A stretch of DNA of 64,000 nt from Amoeboaphelidium protococcarum (GCA_023515745.1 JALECJ010000004.1:1178001-1242000), one strand, 5' to 3'; counted from the first letter of the stretch, positions 1 to 11,257 are shown. Notes: a model not told the origin generated them from the letters alone. Program-made: numbers and translations.

Positions 1-486
1 CATACTGTTATAGCTTTTCATCACCATACTCTTGGCAGATTACGTAAGCTAACTCCATTTTCTATTTATCGAGTTGACAGACAGTGTTCCCGCAATCTTG
101 TTTTTAGTCGATTCGTTAAGGTTCAAATCATTATTTTCAATTCGAAATTAGTCAGCACTACTTCTCCCCTCATCAATATTACTCTGTGTTGAATCCAGAT
201 CCAATTGACTTTATAGAGCCAGTGCAAATAGTTCATCGTCTAGAAGCTATTCTATAGGAGTTGAAGTAATCTGATCAGTATGCTTAAGCTGTCTATTCTG
301 CTAAGTTGCATCCAAGCGTTAATCCTCAAGCAATGTTGTTTCGGTCCGCTCATCAGTCAAAGCCAAGAGCTGATCAATTGCAGACTCTAAATTACCACCG
401 GTATTCTCCAAGATCAACTCAATAATAGCGGAATCAATTTGTGGAAAGAGCTGTTTTAATTAACTAACATTCCGAGTCAAATCCAT
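1..486 (-). CDS. CUE-domain protein, 5' part (C-terminus outside window)
   Basis: The frame is open from the ATG at 486 down to base 1 (162 codons) with TAR as Gln, and it continues beyond the window. Residues about 5-45 form a CUE domain: an LKQLFPQID segment, an IIELILENTGGN segment and an AIDQLLALTDE helix. CUE domains bind ubiquitin or ER-associated degradation partners. The rest is hydrophilic and rich in Gln, Asp and Ser, with no second domain visible before the edge. An in-frame stop would need TGA, and none is present. The ATG is chosen because the CUE domain begins right after it. The full protein could be a Tollip-like or Cue-type adaptor; the missing C-terminus decides. The CUE call is fairly secure, the role is inferred. 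Confidence 0.75.
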
Positions 487-1411
487 TTTTGCGATTAAAT
501 GTTGGTGTGCAGTGTCTATATCAAATGAAAGTGAAACTTAGTTGGATGAACTATTTCTCTTGTTTGATTCGGTTATCACGCTCTCGGTAGACTGTTGTTA
601 AATTTAATTTTTCTACTTTAAACACTTGCTGCTTTTTAAATCCTCGCAATTAAAACCACAATGAAGACGTATTATTTTTAATCAACTTCTCTTAGCAGGC
701 GGCGCAAAGTCAGATAAGCGGAAAATACGTTGACCCCCTGGAGTCGTCACGACTCTGACGCGTCAGAGCCGTGCCTGGGGCTGGCCTAAAATTTATTGTT
801 ATTGTTATTTGAACCAACCGGAGAATGAATTGCGACTGTAAGTACTCGGTATGATAAGAAGTTAGGCACCTATTGATTCGATATAATCGTATTTATTCAC
901 TCATTTCACTTAATGCTTTTAAAGATCATTCGAACTTAAAATTTTAAGCGGTGACTCCACAATATCGGGGGTTCGGTAGATGTTTCGCTCTGTGGTTCAT
1001 TGACGATTGACTCTTATTTGGAAGTCGATTGTGGTGACTCTTTTTACAAAGATGTAAATCGCCACTGCAAATTGAGCCCTTGTACTTGACTAATTAATCG
1101 AGGAAATGGTCATCTTCATAGGTTGACAGTGCATCTTCATCGATCTAGCAATCAGCATATATCATACACGTGAGAATTGTTTCAGGAATTTTTACCACAC
1201 CAACACTTTAGTAATATCAATGGAATAAAATTTCTTCAAAGGTTTAAAGATAAGATAGCCTTTTAGTTGGAGACGTTTAGCTTCCTGATGAAGAGACTGT
1301 TAATATTACGCGATTCATACTCATGGCGAAGTCATTATTGAGATTCCCAGCGATACAGAGGTTTATGGAACACGAGCATTCTCAAATACACAAATCAGAG
1401 CAAACAATATT
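487..1411. other. Non-coding stretch upstream of the CUE gene
   Basis: I see no gene here. It should hold the promoter of the CUE gene at its left edge. It contains one GC-rich palindrome (734-780) in AT-rich DNA, followed by a short TTATTG-type repeat near 798-812 that resembles the tail of a retroposed element. The origin of that tail is a guess. Confidence 0.4.
734..780. repeat. GC-rich palindrome / hairpin
   Basis: The centre CTCTGACG|CGTCAGAG (753-768) is a perfect 16-base palindrome. Pairing continues outwards with CACG/CGTG after one mismatch and is closed by CCCC (about 735) against GGGG (777-780). It stands out in an AT-rich setting. It could be a small mobile-element remnant, an RNA hairpin or a protein-binding site; nothing in the sequence decides. 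Confidence 0.6.
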
Positions 1412-2152
1412 TCATTTCTCAAAGCTGAATAAATGCTACTTCTCATTTAGCTCAGTTACCGTAGTTAAGATCTTATGATAGATAAGAAGAGAATTAGAAG
1501 CAGATAAAAATTGACTATAAAGCTACTGCGCATTGCCAAATTTCAATTTAGCCAAATTGGTAGCCATTTACTTCGTGTTGATTATGACTATCGTACTTTA
1601 ATCAAAATGAGTATTGTAGTTCAACCATAAAACGAAAGCATTCAAAACATACATTAGAGCGTTAGAGAGAATTGTTTTCGCTTTGTTTTTCTTTCGGCAT
1701 CCCGAGCGAAAAAACTCAAGTTTTTAGAGAGCGAATTTATTCCGGGCGATGTTTGCTTCGTAAAATGCCGACAAAAGCGAGAAAGATTTTTTACTCGCGA
1801 ACGAAAAATCGACTGTTTTCTCTTCATTTTTACCTCGCTTTGTTTGTGAAACGGCCCCGAGCGAAAGAAAAGCGAAGCGAAAACAATTCTCTCTAACGCT
1901 CTATTGGCAATTGTTGTTTCAAGTCTGGATCGGAAATAGAATGCGAGGCTGTTGAGATTTCGTACGTTTCGTGTTAGCTATTATCGACCAGCATACACAG
2001 AGTAGGATCTCCATGTCGTCCACCGCGTCCAGCCTCTTGGATGTAGTGCAGAAAGGTGTAGCTCGGACCTGCGTGAATGGCATATCGAATGTCCGGAATT
2101 CCACACCAATGCCGAATGCACTAGTAGAGACGAACACCCAATAGCTCGCCAT
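1412..2152 (-). pseudogene. RecQ-type helicase remnant split by a MITE
   Basis: Reading down from 2152, the minus strand gives a helicase motif V-like segment (STSAFGIGVEF). After a one-base frame change near 2101 it continues DIRYAIHAGPSYTF, then HYIQEAGRGGRHGD, the motif VI region of RecQ-family SF2 helicases (usual form QExGRAGRDG). Motifs I-IV are not recognisable and there is no usable start, so this is a decayed fragment. A MITE (1656-1902) lies inside it. If the MITE and one copy of its 3-bp duplication are discounted, the frame continues to a TGA at 1412-1414, so the insertion came after the helicase copy. It could derive from a host RecQ or from a mobile-element helicase. Confidence 0.65.
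1656..1902. mobile_element. MITE with about 40-bp terminal inverted repeats
   Basis: The left end AGAGCGTTAGAGAGAATTGT matches the reverse complement of the right end, and similarity continues to about 40 bp with a few mismatches. The 247-bp element is flanked by ATT on both sides (1653-1655 and 1903-1905). A TA duplication (1655-1656 and 1902-1903) reads equally well. It has no coding capacity of its own; an open frame from 1672 is formed by the inverted repeats. It interrupts the helicase remnant. Confidence 0.85.
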
Positions 2153-2805
2153 TAAAAGACATCTTTCATTTGATACGATGGTCGGTTTCTTATATCTTCA
2201 AAAACTGAAATGGTATGCCGTGATTTTGATAGCGCTTTGTTGCAACGAAATGAGACGCATGTGTCACAATGAGTGACCAATCATGCCGATCATGACATGA
2301 TTGGTCTAGACAATCGGCAATTGTTTAAGGAAAAGCGGTCTTTTGTTGATCGATATTTGTCCAAGGCTGTTCGCCAGTACTTTCAACCTAGCAACCGGAT
2401 GTCGAACCCGACGTAAATGTAAATGTAAGACTGATCAGTCTCTCGGTAGCGGCCTAAAATAAATTTTAGGGATATCAATCAATCAAGACTTGTCATCTAT
2501 TTACTCAAAGATTATCGTTTCGTGTGCACTTTCGTTACACTTTCCTAGCATATTTAACTGTCATGTTATACTAAATATAAATACAAAAATACTTTACACC
2601 ATTTTATATACTTGGAGACACATAACTCTACATGATTTACTTGCTAGACAATCTTCTCCTTCAGTACTTCAGTCAATAAGTAGCCCCTAGCAATTCAATC
2701 GCGACGCGTCTTCACCATTGTAATCCCCCTGTCAATTGCCGAGCTTATAATTGCTTCTCTTATAATGCCAGAAGTAATTAAGGTCTACCACAACAAAGAA
2801 TAGAT
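2153..2805. other. Unassigned stretch
   Basis: No gene is recognised. A TAAATG triplication near 2414-2428 and a palindromic CCTAAAATAAATTTTAGG at about 2452-2469 suggest remnants of mobile elements. The right-hand part should contain the promoter of the membrane-protein gene at 2806. Confidence 0.3.
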
Positions 2806-4371
2806 ATGATTACGCGATGGGAATTGATGTTAATATACGGCCTGAATATCGCACTCGGAGTGTTTTGCGCTCGATGGACCAACTTGATGGAATTAAATTT
2901 TGCATCACCGCAGCATATGAACGACTCTTTGGTGAATACATTTAGAGCAATCGCTGGGTCTAATAGTAGTGATACTCTGATTAATAAATCTTAATTTTTG
3001 GATTATCTCTAATCTGCTGGACGATAAAATAGCTCTAGTAGTGCATTCTCTGGATTCGATAATATTGTTGATTAGAAGCCATCCAGGCGGTAATTGAGTA
3101 GGATATGGGACCTTATATCTGGCAATGAGGAGCTTGACGTGATATCGATGGAAAGATTTATCACTGTCTATACTGGAGTCTACAAGTAGCAGATCTATCT
3201 AGATGAAGACAAGTGTCGACGCGTACAATAGCAAACGGATTCCCTGTGTAATGATGATATCCGCAGTGTGAACAAATTGTCAAAAATTGGATAACTAGTC
3301 TTATCGTAACGATAGTAATGCATTAGCGGCTGGTCGGCGCTTTCAGATTATTAGATAGAAGACTGTGTCATCAATGCTGGTGATTGTTAGGAGATCGCGA
3401 AATGCTACTCTAATAAGACGATTAAGAAGGATATGTAAAAGGCAATTGCACTTAGATATTCCAGTTGGATGTCTCTATCAGGCACTGACGCCTAATTGCC
3501 GCATAATGAGACGTGCTTCAACATTTATGGACAGTTGCTGAGCTGTCACTCCTATTGGTCTCACAATCGTGTAAATTACGCTGTGCCCAAGGTGAAGATT
3601 GAGAAGGTTTTTGATGATTATTAATAATGTTCATCTCAAGGCATGGTTAGTAATCATCGACATTCGTGTATATAAGATGTTATATCTGGTCAAAGTAATA
3701 GAACTTTTATAGATCAGTGTCGGTTGGTGTCTCAGTGCTACCAAGCTCCAAAATCAAAGAGTGACGACCATCAGAAAGATCAGTTGCAATCATCATCTCG
3801 CGAGGTGTAGATTAAAAAGAGAATGCTGCCACCTGTTATATTTGCGTTTTGGGTTACGATAACTATGACAACGGGCTCGCTAATAGTCCCGCTGCTTATT
3901 GGTGCAATTACAGCTCTCCTTATTATAGTGCCTATCTCGATCAACACGTTCACGTATGCCCGGTTTGTGGATGTGAGTAGACAAAACATACAGCGCGTCA
4001 ATCAGACTCAAGTTCTTCTTCCACTCAGTTAAAGTACTAATTAGAATGGTGAAAATTGCCAAGCATAAATGTATTGGGGCCGCTGTGGAATACCGGGATC
4101 TAAAGAAGCGTAAGAGTGCCCTCATGGTGGCTACTTGTACTCTGCCGCATCATGTAGATCATTTTACCATTTCACTGAAGGCAGTCTTATGTGCGGAATG
4201 GACAACTCAGAACATGGTCAGATGGCTAAAGAGGAAGAGAAGGCCATGATGGATGCTTACCAGGAGTAAAACGCGTCTCGAGGCAGCAAGTTCCTGTACT
4301 AAATGTTTACCGCGTGGCGATTCAAGTGTCAAAGCTTGTGCATCAAGTTCCCCGATGGTTGCGTCAAGTGA
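2806..4371 (+). CDS. Membrane protein with Cys-rich ectodomain, unknown function
   Basis: A single frame of 521 codons, with many TAR codons as Gln, ends at TGA 4369-4371. Residues about 6-24 form an N-terminal hydrophobic segment. Residues about 60-335 are hydrophilic with scattered Cys and several N-glycosylation-like NxS/T sites. Residues about 340-380 form a hydrophobic hairpin, two closely spaced membrane segments starting at MLPPVIFAFW. The C-terminal 130 residues are again Cys-rich. I do not recognise the family. The layout suggests a surface or endomembrane protein with two lumenal domains. It lies 3'-to-3' with the CUE-CUE-Smr gene, 72 bp away. The ATG is the first Met of the frame. 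Confidence 0.75.
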
Positions 4372-4443
4372 TCAAGAAGAAGTTAGTATATGATCGTAAA
4401 AGAAAATAGAAATCTATTGTTATTATTATGACTTTGTAATTAG

Positions 4444-5529
4444 TCATCTGCTTAAAGTTTTACCTGAAATTATAAACGTCGAACCGCTACTATCAAGTTA
4501 ATGTTTCCATGAATTATTAGCCAAGTAATACTACACAGCTGGCTTTAATCGTGATCGCTTACTGGTGGAATGCGTACCGCGTCCAACCACAAGTTGAAAT
4601 TCTTTAGCGCAAAGTAACTTACCAGGGATTCTGTGAGTACAAAACCATTCATTCAACTTGAAATCGACAATTGCCACCGCTTCATTGACTGAACAGTGAT
4701 GAAGATCCAGGATAAACTCTGTGCTCTGCATTTCAACAGTCTTCAGCGTGGCATATACCTGTGATCTGAGAGCGTCATCCCACATCTTTTAATTCTCATC
4801 GCCGTAATAGCCAGCGACTGCATACTGCTTCTATCTGATAGCTTTACCAGCCTTTATTGAATTTTCAATCATTCTAGAAGAGCTCTACTGCCAGCTCGCA
4901 GCGGCGTATTAGAAGTTGTTTACGCGACCATTACCCGAGTAATACTACCTGACAATATCTTCAATCTTGAGTTTGAGGCTTTATTGTGGGCGCGCCGAGA
5001 ATTATAAAGAATCAGATTATGATGATAGTAACTATGCCATCGCGGGAGAAGTTGGAGCACTACTCGGCTATGAAGATGTCTTGACTGCGTCTTTAGATCT
5101 TTGTACCTGCGGACTGCTGCTACTACTACTACCTTATTGAGCATCTTCACAATCTGGTTGTCACCCATTCACAATAATCTGCAGATCCCTCCTGCTCTTT
5201 TCAATATTACCGAGGTTATCAGCAAGAAGATTGTACATCAATTCCACATCCGCATCTGGAAACTCTTGTATGAGCATAATAAGCGACGCATCTCTATCCT
5301 GATGGGTGGATAGCTATGAAGAGGATGAAGATTATTATTATTAAAATACAACAATGGAAGACCATGATCGCTATTAGTTTACAGTAGATTATTATTATTA
5401 CTCTTGCAACTATGATAATAACGAGTCTATACTCTCGATATCTGGGTAATACTCCGCCACTATGCTATACACTAACTCATACGATAAACTAGGATACTAC
5501 GATGTCAATTTATCAACAGTTTTCTCCAT
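4444..5529 (-). CDS. CUE-CUE-Smr domain protein (N4BP2-like)
   Basis: Starts at the ATG at 5529 and ends at TGA 4444-4446. Exon 1 encodes a CUE-like segment at the N-terminus (SQYPSLSYELVYSIVAEYY), a Gln/Ser-rich stretch, and a clear CUE domain (LIMLIQEFPDADVELM then NLGNIEKS). A 66-nt intron (5107-5172, GTGAAT...CCGCAG) is inferred: it removes an in-frame TGA and keeps the frame. Exon 2 has an Ala/Gln-rich helical region and then an Smr domain: FILDLHHCSVNEAV, LVVGRGTHS and LKPAVQYYL, the usual DLHG, GxGxHS and PAV blocks. Total 339 residues. Smr domains bind or cut RNA or DNA, and CUE plus Smr occurs in N4BP2/Cue2-type proteins of ribosome-associated no-go mRNA decay. The domain calls are strong; the pathway is inferred from the family. 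Confidence 0.85.
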
Positions 5530-6028
5530 ATCGCTAAACTATGGGCTATCTATAATGCTCTATCTTGATTTAATGTTAATATTATTATTATCTTATCAAT
5601 TTCTTGATATAAAATTGTCAAGATGAGTTTTAAGGAGTATAAGCAACGTCATCAATTGAATGGAGTGTTTAAAGGCTGTTTGCACTCAGGCGCGTATCAA
5701 CTGGGACTAAATGCTTGGTTTATACGTTTAAAAGTTCTAGTCATAAACAGAAAACTATAAATCTTGCGAATATTGAAATCTTAAGTCAATTAAGATAAAG
5801 AGCTGATCTAAACTATCTTCATATTAATACTAATACTATCTCTTCTATGTCCTTGTTCTCTCTCACATTCACCCAATACTCCTCTCAGCCGAGCTCGTTC
5901 GTTCGTTCTTTCTACTCCTTTTCCCAGTGCCGCGTCGTCCGTCTTTGTAAAGGGTAAAGCTGACGTTATTTATTCATTTAGGCGGGAAACGATAATAACT
6001 ATTATTGTAATTAGGGCAGAGTAGTAAT
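5530..6028. other. Divergent intergenic region
   Basis: Lies between the CUE-CUE-Smr gene (leftwards) and the F-box gene (rightwards), so it should hold both promoters. It contains AT-rich runs, a CT-rich stretch at about 5855-5930 and GTTCG repeats near 5898. No gene is supported. Confidence 0.4.
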
Positions 6029-8428
6029 ATGACTAGGAGTAGACGGGCGGGTCGTAGTTAGAATAGAAGAAATCCGTATAGTGATTCTAGAAAGCGGAAT
6101 GGAAATAATGGCGAATAACCATTGTCATCATCATCGTCTTAAAGTAACAGCCAGTCATATGAAAGTACCGCTGATATTCAGATAGATTAGCAAGGTGAAT
6201 AGGAACTTAGACATCATCAGTCGATTAAAGCTGATGACTCGCCTCCAATATCGGCAGCGGGTAGTGGAGATGATGATATTCCATATAATGATGGTAATTA
6301 GAGGGACGCCGATTCTTCCGCTGGGAATTAAACTGGATAATTGTAGTAATAGCCATTGGTGGATTTATTGCCTGGGCCAGATGAAGGCTTATAGCATCAC
6401 ATCTCTATCGCTGCTGGTACTTTTAATACTGATTAAAACCGATCAGATTTATAATTATTGGCTGATGGAATGATGACTGTGGACTCTGATGAAGAAGATG
6501 ATAATTTTGTGCGGGATCAGTAGAGAATTCACGATTTAGACTTTGATGATGATTCTGCATTTACGTAAGGTGCTATAAGCGGCGTGATGGATGTGGATTC
6601 TGCTACTTATACTCATGATTTAAAGAGTGTGGACAATCTATTGGATAGGGAGCGTCGGAATGACAAGACTTCTGTATTATCATTACCAGCGGAGATTCTT
6701 GTGTATCATATCATTCCCCTCCTTGATCTGAGGGCTGTTTAGCAGGTAAATAAGAGTTGTAAAGCTATGAATAAAGTCGCCGCTTTATCAATGTCTAGCT
6801 GTCATCCGCTGTACCGTTACCTGTAACTGAGACACGTTGGTGCTTACATGAAGCGAGCACCTGCTGTTAAATTGTAATTCAACATTCTATCTTGGTCAGA
6901 ATGGAATCGGCACTTGTTCGGTTTGAATTGTTCAGAGGATGCTGATAACCAGAGAAGTAGTAGTAGTAGCACGGCCATGTTAGATGAGAGTTAAGGGATT
7001 AATAATGAAGATTTAGAGCTGGTTAGAAAAAGCTTTTATCGATTGCTCAGTAAGAGAAAAAAGTTTGTGCCTCTATAGTATCACGATGATTTAAAGTGGA
7101 TAGTGGCCAGTCTCTTACGGTATTATCTGCATTAGACTGCTCAATTAAGTGGTGATAGTAAGTTGCAGTCCTATCACGGTCAGCATTTGACCTCTATTAT
7201 GTATCGGTCCCTGTCCATTGTCATTGGCATGTATGATAAATCTCACTTGGATCTTCCTCTCTCTTGCCAGGAGATCAAGATTCCAGATAACAGCAAGTAC
7301 GTTATACGGATGCTACATTCCAGTGGTATGCTTATGAGCAATCAGCATCTACTTCCTTCTCTGATTCGCTCCCTATTTTGGATATAAAAAGAGAAATACC
7401 ACAAGAAGCGAACTGTTGTTTAGGTGGACAAGTTATTTGAATCGCTTCCTGGACTTTTGCGTTATGTCGCCCCTGTTGATGATGACAGTATTAGATCTGA
7501 TAATTTGCCAAATTCATATCACCAGAAGCATAATAAATGCACAAATGGTCAGAAGTATGAAGATTAAAAACATGTAATGTTGGTTTAAAGATTCGTTAAA
7601 ATTGTGTCTGATGAGGCACGATCCATGAGGGATAAGATTTAGGAGAGCTTTGATCATGTCGTATAGGAAGACGATGTGATGGTGCGGAATCCACCGGATG
7701 ATGATAATACACAGGATAGAGACGTTATACAAGATATGAATTTGAATGGGCGAGAGCCTCTGAATGATGGTCAGTAGCCTTTGAATCAGGATAATCAACG
7801 TGTTCATGTGTTGCCTAGACGGAATGCAAATAATTTGGAGTAGGAAGATGCCATGCGTGACAATGATCATCACCATGGCCTGTAGATATTGTCTCCTAGC
7901 CAGGCGCGACGTGCACTGGAGCCTATTAGACTTGCAGTCACGGTATGTGCTCTCACGGCCACTTTATACCCAGAGTGTTTCAATGCTTAGACTTTGGCCA
8001 CAATCATCCGCAACTCGTTCAATCTCATCGCCTGGGGTGTCAGTCGACAAGATATCAAATACAGTATAATGTCTCTTTGTTGGCGCATAATATAATCAGT
8101 ATCTATTGAACGTGAGCGAGATTTAGGCCACAGATATGGCGGTGATGTTAGTGATCGGATATAGTGTCATTTCTCATTTCAAAATTAGGAAGGTTACAAT
8201 ACTAATACCCTCTCAGATGAATGTAATGCTCATATCCATCCACATCAGTACCAGCGTTTCTGTTAAGATGGCTGTGAGTATTAGAGAGGAAGAGAAAAAT
8301 TGGAGTAACTTATTCAGATTTTTGATGTCTGGATTCCACAGATTGAATGGGATCTGGCCAGGGAAACGTTGGTGGACGTCCGTGGTCTATTCCAAGTGCA
8401 TCTGACCAAATATGCTGGCTACAATTGA
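6029..8428 (+). CDS. F-box protein, 799 residues
   Basis: One frame from the ATG at 6029 to TGA 8426-8428, open only if TAR is Gln. The first 220 residues are Ser/Asp/Gln-rich and probably disordered. Residues about 222-265 match an F-box: LSLPAEILVYHIIPLLDLRA followed by VNKSCKAMN. F-box proteins link substrates to SCF ubiquitin ligases through Skp1. The remaining 530 residues contain helical stretches and a second Asp/Asn-rich region; I see no leucine-rich or WD repeats, so the substrate-binding part is unrecognised. No introns are needed. The F-box call is good, the target is unknown. Confidence 0.8.
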
Positions 8429-8938
8429 TTGATTAAAGACTTTATGGTGAAATGGAATGTTTAGATTTATTTTTTGTGATTACAGTCCGTTTCAGCAAAA
8501 TGTCCGATCCAAGGAGAAAAACATGAACAGTTTCAAAAAACGACGGAGTTTTGATGAACTTTCCTACAATAGTTACAATTCGGACTTGCTATGCCAAAAT
8601 ATACGCGTAATTAAGGCAACTCTTGGTGACTTACGTGACACCTTTAATGCCGTAAAAGCTCTTTCTATTACATACTCTTCCTAGTCACGCATTAAGATCA
8701 ATGCCGTCAATATACTATTATAACAGTCTGGATAATAGTGGTGTAAATCTTTTTCTAGTTGCTATTGCAGCTCTTTAAATCATGATTGTTTTCCATAAAG
8801 TGCAAAAAATTCAATTTCCACGTTACTTAATGTGGCTTGCCATCGTAAATCCAATTATTACGTACTTACGCCCATAAAAGCGCCAGACAATTCATTATTT
8901 CTTCTTCCTCTTTCTTATTTTATTTCCCATAGGTAAAA
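8429..8938 (+). other. Leader of the Fanzor gene, possibly with a spliced upstream exon
   Basis: A TGA-free frame starts at ATG 8457 and runs almost to the Fanzor start but in a different frame. Just before the Fanzor ATG lies a strong pyrimidine tract ending CCCATAG (8926-8932), a good 3' splice site followed by GTAAAAATGG. This suggests a 5' UTR intron or a small upstream exon. I could not place the donor. No recognisable protein is encoded. Confidence 0.4.
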
Positions 8939-11257
8939 ATGGCAAAGAAAGTTACACGTAAATGCAAACTAAACAGTGTCTTGAATCTTGACGATGGTGA
9001 TAAGGAGATATTGATATCACAGATTCAGCTGAGCTCTGTGCATCTCACCTTTGCTTCGCGTCTGATTTACCTCTGCCTTAATGCTTGGAATGAAGCTGGC
9101 AAGGCACTGCCTGAACTGTCTCATCAGTAGTATTTTGCGTCAATGCTGGAGTATCTCTGCAACTCTGCTTTCCATCGCGACAATGATCACACGCGAATGC
9201 TGTCTGAAACAATTGCTCCTGAAGTGCGATAGAGATTGAGACACGAGAGCCTGATTGGTCCAAATCCAAATTTGTATGTGTTTCAAGCACGCAAGATCAT
9301 TCAGGCCATCTCCTGGCATCTTACAGAGACTATATGGGTGTATTAGAAGAAGGTGATTAAAGCATAAATGGAGGCCTTCAATGTAAAAGGCCGAAGGCTT
9401 ACCGTGTTTCTATAGCTGCTCAACTCTCTGCTGACTGAAGAAGCTGTTAACACGATGGAACACTTTGGGGGCGAGTACTTGGAAATTGATCCCGCAACAT
9501 AGATCCATTTGCCTCCTGATTACGATGCTGGTGAAGATTAAGAGACAATTGCGCAATAAGATGCTGCTATCAAAGACGAGTTGCTGCAATTGTTATAGGT
9601 TGAAGAAGTTCGGCATCTAGTCTCCTTGCATCGCCACCATTTATTGGATATTGTCACCACTTCTTTTTAAGACAGAGCTCCGAGAAAGCGCTATAGTAAA
9701 AGAAAATAGGAGTCCTCGCGTCAGCTAAAAGGATTGATCGGTTTCAAGAGATAGAAATCTGGTAAGCTGAAGTAGCGTGATACCCATCACACATACATGC
9801 CATCAAGAGCACACCATGCATTTCAGAATCAGGAGGGCTAGAAAGTTTTGGTTCAATATCTGATGTATCTGCGTTAAACTTTAAAGGAACTTGGTTTGTC
9901 ATCATTCAAGATTTTCCCTACTGGTACCGATGTTCCGCGCCACATCAGCTTTGACAATAGAGTTTTGGCTCACTGGGGGTTTGGGCAATATCGACTGGGT
10001 GATCAGCCTGAAGAGAAGGAGGAGCATGTGTAGACGCAAGAGGAAGAGAAGCAATGTATCTTGAAATTAAAATATTTAGGTCTGTAGCAGCGGATGGCGA
10101 ATTCCTAAGACGTCAGTATCAGCTCTGATGGTTTTGCGTGCTCTGTTTCAGTTTCAGATCAAGGTGGGAAGGCGTATGCCAACGAAGCTAAAGATCTGGA
10201 AAGAAAGGCGCGAAATACTGACGTGTCTCAAGTGGATGTTGGTGCGTTTGCTCTGGAGAACTGCCGGAATCTAGCGCAACGATTGGATGGTACAAGATTA
10301 ATTGGTATTGACCCTGGTAAGAAGAATGTTCTGGTCTGGGGCGATGAGGCGAATGTCGAAGGTGCACCTACGCTTAAAGAAGCCAAGAGGGAGTTCAAAG
10401 ATACTGGTCGGATATCTTCTGGATACTGGCAACGTCTAGCATTGACCACGGAATTTGAGGCCCACCTATAGTACAACAAGCCAGCTGAAATCACGCTGAT
10501 GGAGTAAGATATGGCCTAGTCAAACAATAGCCAGTAGTATCTTGGTGTCTACATCAGATACTTTGAGGACGTTTATGCCTTCTACTCTTAATCATTCCAT
10601 CGTAATTGGCGATTCCGCCGATTTTGCGCGACAAAGTCTGCGTTTGGTAATGTCATCAACATGATGCATGGCAGGCCAAAGCCACCAGTGCCTAAAATCA
10701 ACGACCGGCACAGAGGTAGAGCTGCAAAGAAGAGAAAACGCGAACTACGTAAATCTCATGGCACGTTATTACCTCCAGATAAGCCTCCAGTAATTGCGCT
10801 TGGTGACGCTGGTGTGAAGCACGTGCGTGGTAATCCTCCTGTTCCGGTGAGAAAATTCGCGTTTGAGTTGAGTCGCCGGGCCTTGGTAGTTATAACGCCG
10901 GAGTACCACACTAGCAAGCAGCACTCGATATGTCATGCAGATCTCCATTGGGAGCATGAAGTGGTGCTGAAGTGTCGAGACAAGAAGGTAAAGAAGATTC
11001 TGCCAGGTCGTCACCGTGCCCAAACTGTCTGCATCAAAGCTGATGGTCCAGAAATCCTATCGCACGAATGTCCTGATCGTTTTAACCGAAGAGTCCAATC
11101 AAGATTTGGAGTTTGCCAAAACTGCCAAAACACTGGTAGTGACGTGTTCGTAGATCGGGACGTTAATGCTTACAGGAGTATGGCTTAAATTGTCCGCCAC
11201 TACGCGATACATGGTTACAGACCTTAATGGAATTGCCGCGCCGAAAGGCGCGCCTGA
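8939..11257 (+). CDS. Fanzor (eukaryotic TnpB-like RNA-guided nuclease)
   Basis: One frame of 772 codons, ATG 8939 to TGA 11255-11257, open only because about 25 TAA/TAG codons read as Gln. The C-terminal half is TnpB/Fanzor-like: RuvC-I LIGIDPGKKNVLVWG (Asp458), RuvC-II ITLMEQDMAQSNN (Glu522), a zinc-ribbon region starting EYHTSKQHSIC and ending GVCQNCQN, and RuvC-III VFVDRDVNAYRSMA (Asp741). All three catalytic acids are present. The first ribbon pair reads HxxC, not CxxC. The N-terminal half is helical and basic, as expected for the recognition and wedge parts. Fanzors use an RNA made from the 3' end of their locus to cut DNA. I found no transposase partner or clear element ends, so it may be immobile or domesticated. 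The family call is strong; activity is inferred. Confidence 0.92.
11237..11252 (+). other. GC hairpin with GAAA tetraloop at the Fanzor 3' end
   Basis: CGCGCC GAAA GGCGCG forms a perfect six-pair stem capped by a GNRA tetraloop. It overlaps the last codons of the Fanzor frame, three bases before the TGA. A second small inverted repeat, TCGG/CCGA, lies at about 11276-11290. Guide RNAs of TnpB and Fanzor loci usually start in or after the 3' end of the nuclease gene, so this is the best place in the window for such an RNA. The RNA itself is inferred. Confidence 0.5.

Noticed and set aside
1672-1896. Open frame inside the first MITE
   Set aside because: It is produced by the inverted repeats; composition and lack of motif argue against a protein.
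5622-6090. Plus-strand open frame before the F-box gene
   Set aside because: Starts with ATG and is TGA-free, but has no motif, overlaps the F-box start in another frame and is rich in low-complexity codons; chance opening is likely with one stop codon.
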